In this document: in pieces, positions 1-5,628 of the stretch | Layout of the letters: every line of letters starts with the position of its first letter | Position numbering within the stretch: the stretch's first letter is position 1 | Assembly: GCA_964496595.1 (NCBI GenBank) | Contig: CAZCAI010000226.1 | Location: forward strand, 1 to 5,741 | DNA length: 5,741 nt | Direction: 5' to 3' | Source of the DNA: JAAAOZ01 sp964496595 | GTDB taxonomy: Bacteria > Chloroflexota > Anaerolineae > B4-G1 > SLSP01 | Program-made: the position numbers and the translations under genes | The notes under the pieces: generated by a model | The model's database searches: none | What the model saw: only the letters and a program-made list of their open reading frames with translations | Told to the model about the DNA's origin: nothing

Positions 1-2
1 TG

Positions 3-1136
3 CAGGCGCTGGCCGTCAGTCCCAACTTCGCCGAGGATCGCACCGTCTTCGCCGGTACGGCGGATCAGGGCCTGCTGCGCTCCACGGACGGCGGTCGCAC
101 GTGGCGCACCTATAATGAAGGCTGGCCCGCCTCCCCGCCGGCGATCAACGCCCTGTGGCTGCATCCCGCGTTTGCCACGTCGCCCATCTGCGTGGCGGGC
201 GCCGCCGATGGGCGGCTTTTCCGCTCGGAGGACGGCGGCGCGCACTGGAGCCAGGTCCACGCGGCGGAAGGGGCCGTGCTCTGCCTGGCGGGCGACGCTT
301 CGCGTCTCTACGCCGGGCTGAACCGCCACGGGCTGTTGCTCTCCGAGGACGCGGGCCAGACGTGGCGACTGGATGAGGCCCTCGCGGCGCGCGCCTTCAC
401 GCGACTAACCTCGGATGCGAGCGGCGCGCTACTGGCGTATGGGCCATCGGAGCCGCCGTGGCGTCTATCCGGGGCGGGCGCAACGTGGGAGCCGGTCTCG
501 ATGCGGTCGGCTACTGCTGGGTTGATGGCGCTTGCGTGTGTAGCGAATGGCGTCTGCTGGTCGCTGGATGCGCGTGGTCAGCTCTGGCGCTCGGAGGATG
601 GCGGCGCGATATGGGAGAGCATCGATGCGCCGCAGAGCGGCTCGCGCGTGCTCGCCTTGGCCGGGACGGAGGATGGCGGCGTCCTGGCCGTCTCCCAAGC
701 GTCTGGCGCGGCCACGCTTTGGCGTTGGTTGCCTGCATCGCAGCAGTGGCACGCTCTGCATGCATGGTCATTGGAGATGAAACTCGCGCTCGCCACGTTG
801 GACGTCACATCCGATGGCGTTCTGGTCAGCGTGGGCCGGCGTGGCTGGCGCGTGGACCTCGACGATGAGGCCGTGACACCCGTGATCGACGAAGCGGAGG
901 CGCCGCTCTTGCGTCTGTTGCGCGCGTCCGAAAGCGGGGCATATTTCGCGCTCACCGGCGAGCAGCAGCTTATGCGTTCCGTCGATGGCGCGACGTGGAC
1001 GGAGTATCCCCTGCCCGACGATGTCACGCCTGTCGATATAGCTGTGATCCCCGCATCAAAGGGCGCGGGCGAGCGCCTGGTGCTGCTCGGCCTCGGCGGC
1101 GAGATTTGGGCTCGAGACCTCAAAAAAAGCTCTTAG
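3..1136 (+). CDS. Asp-box (BNR/YCF48-like) beta-propeller protein, 5' end missing
   Basis: The frame is open from base 3 to TAG at 1134-1136, giving 377 residues with no stop upstream, so the gene starts outside the window; the GTG at 192 is an internal Val. Numbered from base 3, Asp-box motifs S-x-D-x-G-x-x-W recur: STDGGRTW (27-34), SEDGGAHW (75-82), SEDAGQTW (114-121), SEDGGAIW (197-204), and degenerate LSGAGATW (155-162) and SVDGATW (326-332). Each follows a hydrophobic strand such as TVFAGTADQGLLR. Asp boxes mark beta-hairpin turns in sialidase-like and YCF48-like propellers, and such multi-repeat proteins are common in Chloroflexota, often secreted. No sialidase Arg triad or FRIP motif is visible here, so no enzyme activity is claimed. 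There is no C-terminal membrane anchor; the protein ends in LKKSS. Its function is unknown, and its last repeats lose the motif. The 91-base AT-rich gap after it suggests a transcription unit separate from the transketolase genes. Confidence 0.85.
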   Translation, partial: QALAVSPNFAEDRTVFAGTADQGLLRSTDGGRTWRTYNEGWPASPPAINALWLHPAFATSPICVAGAADGRLFRSEDGGAHWSQVHAAEGAVLCLAGDASRLYAGLNRHGLLLSEDAGQTWRLDEALAARAFTRLTSDASGALLAYGPSEPPWRLSGAGATWEPVSMRSATAGLMALACVANGVCWSLDARGQLWRSEDGGAIWESIDAPQSGSRVLALAGTEDGGVLAVSQASGAATLWRWLPASQQWHALHAWSLEMKLALATLDVTSDGVLVSVGRRGWRVDLDDEAVTPVIDEAEAPLLRLLRASESGAYFALTGEQQLMRSVDGATWTEYPLPDDVTPVDIAVIPASKGAGERLVLLGLGGEIWARDLKKSS

Positions 1137-1227
1137 TGGCTTGGAGCCTTGCTCATAAGACTAAACAGTTTCCGGATAGCTATCATTTTTAAATTTACAG
1201 TGTAACAGTGTAGATGAGGAGAAAGAT
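1137..1227 (+). promoter_or_regulatory. AT-rich leader of the transketolase genes with tandem 8-mer, palindrome and ribosome site
   Basis: This gap is clearly more AT-rich than the genes on both sides. It holds a tandem direct repeat ACAGTGTA/ACAGTGTA (1197-1204 and 1205-1212). An 11-base odd palindrome, TTACA-G-TGTAA (1195-1205), overlaps the first copy. AGGAG (1217-1221) lies six bases before the ATG at 1228 and fixes that start. A TATCAT at 1181-1186 could be a -10 element, but I see no convincing -35 at the right distance. An operator role for the repeat is inferred from its position only. No Rho-independent terminator for the upstream gene is evident; GGCT-tgg-AGCC (1138-1148) is too weak and lacks a T-run. 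Confidence 0.4.
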
Positions 1228-2079
1228 ATGGATGAACAGGTTTTGAGAGAGTTAGAGGAGAAAGCCCGCCATATCCGCAAATTGACGATTGATGAGATCG
1301 GCTATTTGGGGGTGGGGCACATCGGCGGGTCGATGTCGATTGTCGAGACGTTAACGATTTTGTACTACAAATGGATGAAGATCGATCCCGAAAATCCAAC
1401 GTGGGAGGAGCGGGATAAGTTGGTCCTTTCCAAGGGGCACGCCGGCCCGACGCTGTACAGCATCTTAGCGGATAAGGGCTACTTCCCCAAAGAGTGGCTG
1501 CACACGCTCAATCGCGGCGGCACGAATCTGCCGAGCCACTGTGATCGCAACCTGACGCCCGGCGTGGATATGACGACCGGCTCGCTGGGTCAGGGGCTGT
1601 CGTCGGCCGTGGGTGTGGCATTGGGCGACCGCCTCGATAAGCGCGGGAACACGATCTATTGCCTGATCGGCGACGGAGAGAGCGAGGAGGGGCAAATTTG
1701 GGAGGCCGCGATGGCCGCGTCCCAATTCGGCCTCGGCAACTTGATCGCCTTCACGGATTACAACAAGATGCAGATCGACGGCTACATCCACGAGGTGATG
1801 AATCTGGAGGATCTGACCGCCAAGTGGATGGTCTTCGGTTGGTTTGTGCAGCGCATCAACGGGCACGATTTCCATCAGTTGGATGTGGCAATTGCGCGCG
1901 CTAAGGCCGAGACCGTTCGCCCCTCGATGATCGTGCTGGACACGATCAAGGGGAAGGGCGCGTTCTTCGCCGAGGCGAAATTGAGTAATCACAATATGAA
2001 GTTCTCGTATGAGCTGGCGAAGGAAGCGATTGCCCGGCTCGATGCGGAAGCGAGCCAGGAGATATATGATGGCAGATAA
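1228..2079 (+). CDS. Split transketolase, N-terminal (ThDP pyrophosphate-binding) subunit
   Basis: This 283-residue protein is the usual length for the N-terminal half of a two-gene transketolase, which moves a two-carbon ketol unit between sugars using thiamine diphosphate and a divalent metal in the cytosol. Visible signatures in order: GHIGGSMS (30-37) with His31; LSKGHAGPTLYS (67-78) with His71; TTGSLGQGLSSAVG (116-129); and the ThDP/metal motif GDGESEEG (148-155) closing at DYNKMQIDG (177-185), with Asp149 and Asn179 as likely metal ligands. KGKG (241-244) is followed by SNHNM (253-257), where most split transketolases have WHG; the His (255) keeps its place but the flanking residues differ. 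The start at 1228 has AGGAG six bases upstream. The 3' end overlaps the C-subunit gene, as expected for an obligate heteromer. The family assignment is firm; the substrate is not determined and may be non-standard, judging by the partner subunit. Confidence 0.95.
   Translation: MDEQVLRELEEKARHIRKLTIDEIGYLGVGHIGGSMSIVETLTILYYKWMKIDPENPTWEERDKLVLSKGHAGPTLYSILADKGYFPKEWLHTLNRGGTNLPSHCDRNLTPGVDMTTGSLGQGLSSAVGVALGDRLDKRGNTIYCLIGDGESEEGQIWEAAMAASQFGLGNLIAFTDYNKMQIDGYIHEVMNLEDLTAKWMVFGWFVQRINGHDFHQLDVAIARAKAETVRPSMIVLDTIKGKGAFFAEAKLSNHNMKFSYELAKEAIARLDAEASQEIYDGR
2057..2068 (+). promoter_or_regulatory. Ribosome site that decides the C-subunit start
   Basis: AGGAG (2057-2061) lies inside the end of the N-subunit gene. 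It is 4 bases before ATG 2066 and 7 bases before ATG 2069, so the second of the two tandem ATGs is the better start. The upstream ATG at 2009 lacks such a site, and its extra residues (Arg-rich, MSWRRKRLPG...) look like out-of-frame translation of the N-subunit tail. Confidence 0.75.
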
Positions 2080-3004
2080 ACAAATGCGTGAGGTTTATAC
2101 AGATACGTTAATCGCTTTGGCGGAAGAAGATCCCCAAATTGTCGTGATGGAAGCGGATTTGATGCGCGCTACGGCGACGAATCCCTTTCTGGCGCGTTTC
2201 CCCGAACGGACGTTTAACGTCGGTGTGGCGGAGGCGAATATGGTCGGCGTGGCGGCCGGGCTGTCCGCCACCGGGAAGATCCCCTTCGCTGCGACCTTCG
2301 CGTGCTTCGCGGCGCGGCGCACGTACGATCAATTCTTTATTTCGGCGAACTACGCGCAACTCAACGTCAAGCTGGTCGGCACCGATCCTGGCGTGACGGC
2401 GGCCTTCAACGGCGGCACCCACATGCCGTTCGAGGATCTGGGCCTGATGCGCAACGTGCCCAAGCTCATCGTGGTCGAGCCGAGTGATCCGGTCTCGTTG
2501 GCGGCGCTGATTCCCCAGGTGGCCTATCACGAAGGCTGCGTGTACGTGCGATTGCATCGCCGCTTGTTGCCCGCCTTGCACGCCGAGGGCACTGAGTTCG
2601 AGCTGGGCAAGGGCGTGGTGATGCGCGATGGCGAGGACGTGACGCTGATCGCCATCGGCGGCGTGATGGTCGGCGAGGCGCTCAAGGCGGCGGACGCGCT
2701 GGCCGAGGACGGCATCTCGGCGGCGGTGATCGATATGCACACGCTCAAGCCCTTGGATGCGGATCTGGTCCTCGAGTACGCCAAGAAGACGGGCGCGATT
2801 GTGACCTGTGAGAATCACCAGATCTTTAACGGGCTGGGATCAGCCGTGGCCGAGGTGCTGGCCGAATCTTACCCCACGCGGATGAAGCGCGTCGGCGTCC
2901 AGGATGAGTTCGGCGAGGTGGGCACGGAGGATTATCTGAAAGAGCGGTTTGGCCTGACGGCGGACGTGATCGTCGATAAGGCGAAAGTATTGTTGACAGG
3001 ATAG
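2069..3004 (+). CDS. Split transketolase, C-terminal subunit, with altered substrate pocket
   Basis: From ATG 2069 this gives 311 residues, the usual length for the pyrimidine-binding plus C-terminal domains of split transketolase. It overlaps the N-subunit stop by 11 bases. The catalytic Glu that activates ThDP is Glu55 in VGVAEANM (51-58). FAATFACF (73-80) is the aromatic pocket, His118 lies in GGTHMPFED (115-123), YVRLHRRLLP is at 159-168, and the C-terminal domain has TCENHQIFNGLGSAV (246-260). Set against yeast transketolase without gaps from T468 to H481, His469 is Asp106 and Asp477 is Asn114. In ADLMRA (29-34), Ala34 replaces Ser386. Arg7 and Arg164 probably match Arg359 and Arg528. 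Since Ser386 and His469 help hold the substrate phosphate and Asp477 senses hydroxyl stereochemistry, an unusual ketose or aldose is likely. The fold and subunit role are certain. Housekeeping pentose-phosphate activity is doubtful, and deoxyxylulose-phosphate synthase is unlikely because that enzyme is a single longer chain. Confidence 0.94.
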   Translation: MADKQMREVYTDTLIALAEEDPQIVVMEADLMRATATNPFLARFPERTFNVGVAEANMVGVAAGLSATGKIPFAATFACFAARRTYDQFFISANYAQLNVKLVGTDPGVTAAFNGGTHMPFEDLGLMRNVPKLIVVEPSDPVSLAALIPQVAYHEGCVYVRLHRRLLPALHAEGTEFELGKGVVMRDGEDVTLIAIGGVMVGEALKAADALAEDGISAAVIDMHTLKPLDADLVLEYAKKTGAIVTCENHQIFNGLGSAVAEVLAESYPTRMKRVGVQDEFGEVGTEDYLKERFGLTADVIVDKAKVLLTG

Positions 3005-3046
3005 GGCATCACGGCAGAAATTCCTATCCAGTTAGCCACGCTCCGA

Positions 3047-3064
3047 GCGGATCGCCAGATCCGC
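3047..3064 (+). repeat. Inverted repeat after the transketolase genes
   Basis: GCGGATC (3047-3053) and GATCCGC (3058-3064) are perfect 7-base arms around the loop GCCA, a stable RNA hairpin 43 bases after the C-subunit stop. No T-run follows, so it is not a standard intrinsic terminator. It may slow 3' decay or mark an mRNA processing point. Confidence 0.6.
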
Positions 3065-3074
3065 GACGCTACGC

Positions 3075-3102
3075 CGAAACGGGGAACGGCCGTTCCCCTT
3101 CG
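3075..3102 (+). repeat. Perfect 18-base palindrome with extended stem, upstream of the isomerase
   Basis: GGGGAACGGCCGTTCCCC (3081-3098) is a perfect palindrome. As RNA it folds into at least 7 base pairs closed by GGCC. CGAA (3075-3078) and TTCG (3099-3102) can extend the stem across a two-base bulge. The following bases, AGCGAATTT, do not form a terminator T-tract. It is either an RNA hairpin that tunes expression between the transketolase and isomerase genes, or a dimeric operator in DNA; the sequence alone does not choose. Confidence 0.6.
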
Positions 3103-3137
3103 AGCGAATTTAACTAGTGAATGTAAGTGAGTGGAAT

Positions 3138-3147
3138 GGAGGAAATG
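3138..3147 (+). promoter_or_regulatory. Ribosome site fixing the isomerase start
   Basis: GGAGGA (3138-3143) ends four bases before ATG 3148 and only one base before ATG 3145. This favours 3148 and makes the in-frame GTG at 3127 and ATG at 3136 unlikely starts, since they lie upstream of or within this site. Confidence 0.7.
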
Positions 3148-3636
3148 ATGAGCGAGAAATTGACCTTAGCGATTGCATCGGATTTGTCGGGCTTTCCCTT
3201 GAAGAAGGCCATTGTCGAGCATCTGAAAGATCGCGACGACATCGAGTTGATAGATTTTGGTATCCCCTCCGAGGATGAGCCGCAGCCGTACTTCGCCCAG
3301 GCGCCGAAAGTTGCGCAGGCGATTCAGAGCGGCGAGGCGGAGAAGGGCATCCTGATCTGCGGCACGGGCCAGGGGATGGCGATTGTGGCCAACAAGCACA
3401 AGGGCGTCTACGCCTGCGTGGTGGATGGTATCTTCTCCGGCGAGCGGGCCAAGATCATCAACAACGCCAACGTGATCACCATGGGCGGCTGGGTGACAGC
3501 GCCCTTCCTGGGCACACAGATCGTCGATGCGTGGCTGAGTGTGAGCTTCACGCAAAAGATGGAATTCAAGAAGGACTTCTTGACCAATGCCTTCGAGCAG
3601 GTCGTGGCGATGGAGGACGAGCACTTTAAGGAGTAG
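3148..3636 (+). CDS. RpiB/LacA/LacB-family sugar isomerase with atypical active site
   Basis: At 162 residues this matches the family (about 140-170), whose members interconvert aldoses and ketoses such as ribose/ribulose 5-phosphate, as cytosolic dimers or tetramers. Core signatures: ASDLSGFPLKKAIVEHL (10-26); GILICGTGQGMAIVANK (67-83) with Cys71 at the place of the E. coli-type catalytic Cys; SGERAKIINNANV (97-109); and GTQIVDAWL (122-130). Departures from RpiB are marked. The His of the usual SDHAG is Leu13. The His of the usual ARxHNDAN (ring opening) is Ile104, with Lys102 for Arg. The Arg of GxR is Trp115. The usual C-terminal GGRHxxRV, which supplies phosphate-binding Arg, is replaced by TQKMEFKKDF (135-144). 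Catalytic Cys plus lost phosphate and ring-opening residues suggest an open-chain, perhaps non-phosphorylated substrate. Sitting next to a split transketolase, it resembles the arrangement of SqwI in sulfo-transketolase clusters. A tetrose isomerase or a LacA-like non-catalytic partner are alternatives. Confidence 0.88.
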   Translation: MSEKLTLAIASDLSGFPLKKAIVEHLKDRDDIELIDFGIPSEDEPQPYFAQAPKVAQAIQSGEAEKGILICGTGQGMAIVANKHKGVYACVVDGIFSGERAKIINNANVITMGGWVTAPFLGTQIVDAWLSVSFTQKMEFKKDFLTNAFEQVVAMEDEHFKE

Positions 3637-3746
3637 GGAATTGCGAATTGCGAATGAAGAATGAAGAATTTTAAATATATAATGTTACTGAATTCAATAT
3701 TCGCAATTCATCATTCATAATTCGCAATTCATCATTCGCCATTCCC
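3636..3746. repeat. AT-rich intergenic element with inverted ends and internal 18-base direct repeat
   Basis: The outer arms GGGAATTGCGAAT (3636-3648) and ATTCGCCATTCCC (3734-3746) are inverted copies with one mismatch in 13. Inside, ATTCGCAATTCATCATTC occurs twice (3699-3716 and 3720-3737, a 21-base period). Its ATTCGCAATTC core pairs with GAATTGCGAAT (3638-3648) on the left arm. The left arm also has GAATGAA/GAATGAAGAA tandem units (3653-3668). Between the arms lies a very AT-rich spacer (3669-3690). The element abuts the isomerase stop and ends four bases before the AOR ribosome site. It looks like a short non-coding repeat (MITE- or REP-like) rather than gene sequence; as RNA it would form a long imperfect hairpin between the two cistrons. 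Confidence 0.65.
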
Positions 3747-3762
3747 AAAGGAGCGTGATTAA
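3747..3762 (+). promoter_or_regulatory. AOR ribosome site
   Basis: AAAGGAG (3747-3753) ends nine bases before ATG 3763 and lies just outside the intergenic repeat, so the repeat leaves translation initiation of the oxidoreductase intact. Confidence 0.7.
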
Positions 3763-5628
3763 ATGTCACAACCTTATGCTGGAAAATATTTACGTATCGA
3801 TTTGACCGAGGGCGAGGTTCAGATCGAGGAAATCGCCGACGAGGACGCGCGGACGTACTTCCTGGGCAGCGGCTACGCCGCCAAGCTCTATGCCGAGGAG
3901 ATGTCCCCGGAGATCGCGCCGTTGGATCCGCGCAACGCCATCTATATCTTCAACGGGCTGTTCACCGGCACCTTCGCGCCGACGGGCTGTCGCTTGTCGT
4001 GGTGCGGTCGCAGTCCCCTGACGGGCATCTGGAACGAGGCCAACATCGGCGGTCACATCGGCGCCGAGCTGCGCAAAGCGGGCGTCGATGGCCTGGTCAT
4101 CACTGGGCAGGCCGAGCGCCCGGTCTACATCTACATTCACGATGACGAGGACGGCGCGCCCGTCGCCGAGATCCGCGACGCCGAGGGTATGTGGGGCCTG
4201 GACACCTTCGAGGCCTACGACAAGCTGCTGGCGGCCACCGATCCCCAGGCGCGCGCGGGCGTCATCGGGCCGGCGGGGGAAAACCTCGTGCGCTTCGCGG
4301 CGGTGATGCAGGGCGGGCGCGAGCACAGCCGGGCCGCCGGTCGCGGTGGGATGGGCGCGCTGCTGGGCAGCAAGCGCGTCAAGGCCATCGTGGCGCACGG
4401 CTCGCAGCGTCCCACCTACGCGGCGACGAAGGATTTCCGGGATATCGTCAAGGATCTCAACAGCGTCATCAAGGAAAAATCCGCCGGCGCGCACGCCTAC
4501 GGCACCGCCGGTGGAATGACCGGCGCTGAATATGCCGGCGATCTGCCCATCCGCAACTGGCAGGGCGGCTCCTGGGTAGCGGGCGCGCACGCCATCTCCG
4601 GCCAGGTGATCCACGAGAAGTATTGGGTCAAGCACACGTTCTGCCACGCCTGCCCCATCGGCTGCGGCAAGCTCATCGAGATCACCGAGGGGCCGTACGC
4701 GGGCGTCTACGGCGAGGGGCCGGAGTACGAGACGCTGGCCGGCTTCGGCTCGCTGTTGGATATCGACGATCTGGCAGCGGTCGCGCGCTCCAACGATCTC
4801 TGCAACAAGCTGGGGCTGGACACCATCAGCGCCTCCTCGACACTCGCGTTTGCGACGGAGGCCTTCCAGAAGGGTCTCATCTCTGCTGAGGATCTGGGCG
4901 GCGTCACGCTGGAGTGGGGCAATGCTGAGAGCGTCCACGCGATGTTGCATAAGATCGCGTATCGCGAGGCGTTGGGCGATCTGCTGGCTGAGGGGGCGCG
5001 TCGCGCGGCCCAGGAGCTGGCCGAGGAAGCGCGTCACTATGCCATCGAGGTCAAGGGCCTGGAGATGGCCTACCACGATCCGCGCGCCTTCTTCTCGATG
5101 GCCGCGAATTACGCCACCGCCAATCGCGGCGCCTGTCACCTCGAGGCGCTGACCTACTGGGCGATGTACGGCTTAGACGCCTCCGCGTGGTACACTACGC
5201 CCTACGAGCGCTTCGATGACGAGGGCGCGGGCGAGCACGCCACGGTCTTCCAGGATTATCAATCGCTCTACAACCCGCTGGGATTGTGCAAATTTGCGGG
5301 CAAGGTTGGCTATCTCTACGAGCGCATGCCCGACCTCATCAACGCCGCCGCCGGCTGGGATATGACGCTGGAGGAGGTGCGCCAGGTCGGCGAGCGGCTC
5401 TTCAACCTCAAGCGCATCATCAACAACCGCCTGGGCGTCACCCGCGCGGATGATACGCTGCCGGCGCGGTTGCTCACCGAGCCGCGTCCCTCCGGCCAGG
5501 CCGAGGGCAAACTCCCCGATCTGGAGCTGCAACTGCGAGAGTATTACGCGGCCCGTGGTTGGCAAGAAGACGGTCGCCCCGGTCTGGAGAAGCTGGCCGA
5601 GTTGGGCTTGGAAGCGTTCGCGGCGTAG
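3763..5628 (+). CDS. Aldehyde:ferredoxin oxidoreductase (tungsten/molybdenum bis-pterin, AOR family)
   Basis: This complete 621-residue protein is close to the usual AOR length of about 600-620. The family oxidises aldehydes to carboxylates (or the reverse) in the anaerobic cytosol, passing electrons to ferredoxin through one [4Fe-4S] cluster and a W- or Mo-bis-pyranopterin. The N-domain begins GKYLRIDLTEGEV (7-19) and has GRGGMGALLGSKRVKAIV (193-210). The cluster ligands are Cys294, Cys297 and Cys301 in CHACPIGC, and Cys509 in NPLGLCKF, matching the family's CxxCxxxC plus distant Cys. EGPEYET is at 318-324. The two pterin-binding GL(D/C) motifs are NKLGLD (348-353) and NPLGLC (504-509), both with Asn where the Pyrococcus consensus has Asp. 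KGLEMAYHDPR (431-441) and NRGACH (454-459) are also conserved. No signal peptide is present. The substrate cannot be read from sequence: glyceraldehyde 3-phosphate, sulfolactaldehyde or a general aldehyde are possible. It follows the isomerase across an AT-rich repeat, so co-transcription is plausible but unproven. Confidence 0.95.
   Translation: MSQPYAGKYLRIDLTEGEVQIEEIADEDARTYFLGSGYAAKLYAEEMSPEIAPLDPRNAIYIFNGLFTGTFAPTGCRLSWCGRSPLTGIWNEANIGGHIGAELRKAGVDGLVITGQAERPVYIYIHDDEDGAPVAEIRDAEGMWGLDTFEAYDKLLAATDPQARAGVIGPAGENLVRFAAVMQGGREHSRAAGRGGMGALLGSKRVKAIVAHGSQRPTYAATKDFRDIVKDLNSVIKEKSAGAHAYGTAGGMTGAEYAGDLPIRNWQGGSWVAGAHAISGQVIHEKYWVKHTFCHACPIGCGKLIEITEGPYAGVYGEGPEYETLAGFGSLLDIDDLAAVARSNDLCNKLGLDTISASSTLAFATEAFQKGLISAEDLGGVTLEWGNAESVHAMLHKIAYREALGDLLAEGARRAAQELAEEARHYAIEVKGLEMAYHDPRAFFSMAANYATANRGACHLEALTYWAMYGLDASAWYTTPYERFDDEGAGEHATVFQDYQSLYNPLGLCKFAGKVGYLYERMPDLINAAAGWDMTLEEVRQVGERLFNLKRIINNRLGVTRADDTLPARLLTEPRPSGQAEGKLPDLELQLREYYAARGWQEDGRPGLEKLAELGLEAFAA

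Noticed and set aside
192..194. GTG as a start for the Asp-box protein
   Set aside because: The same frame is open to the window edge with another Asp box and beta strands upstream, so this codon is an internal Val.
2009..2068. Earlier ATG for the transketolase C-subunit
   Set aside because: It would add 20 Arg-rich residues translated from the N-subunit tail and lacks a ribosome site; AGGAG before 2069 explains the start.
2108..2818. A 236-codon - strand frame opposite the transketolase C-subunit
   Set aside because: It is a His/Arg/Gln-rich shadow of a well-supported gene, with no ribosome site or domain recognised.
3127..3147. GTG start adding MSGMEEM to the isomerase
   Set aside because: The extra codons are the ribosome-binding sequence itself (GGAGGA), and the family's N-terminus fits ATG 3148.
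3636..3746. CRISPR array
   Set aside because: There are only two full direct copies with a three-base gap, the unit is AT-rich and hairpin-forming, and there are no spacers of regular length.
3790..5139. A 449-codon open frame on the - strand inside the AOR gene
   Set aside because: It is fully contained in a gene with clear AOR motifs, and its translation is compositionally biased (Arg/Ala/Gly/Val-rich) with no recognisable domain. Long antisense frames like this arise from the codon bias of GC-rich genes.
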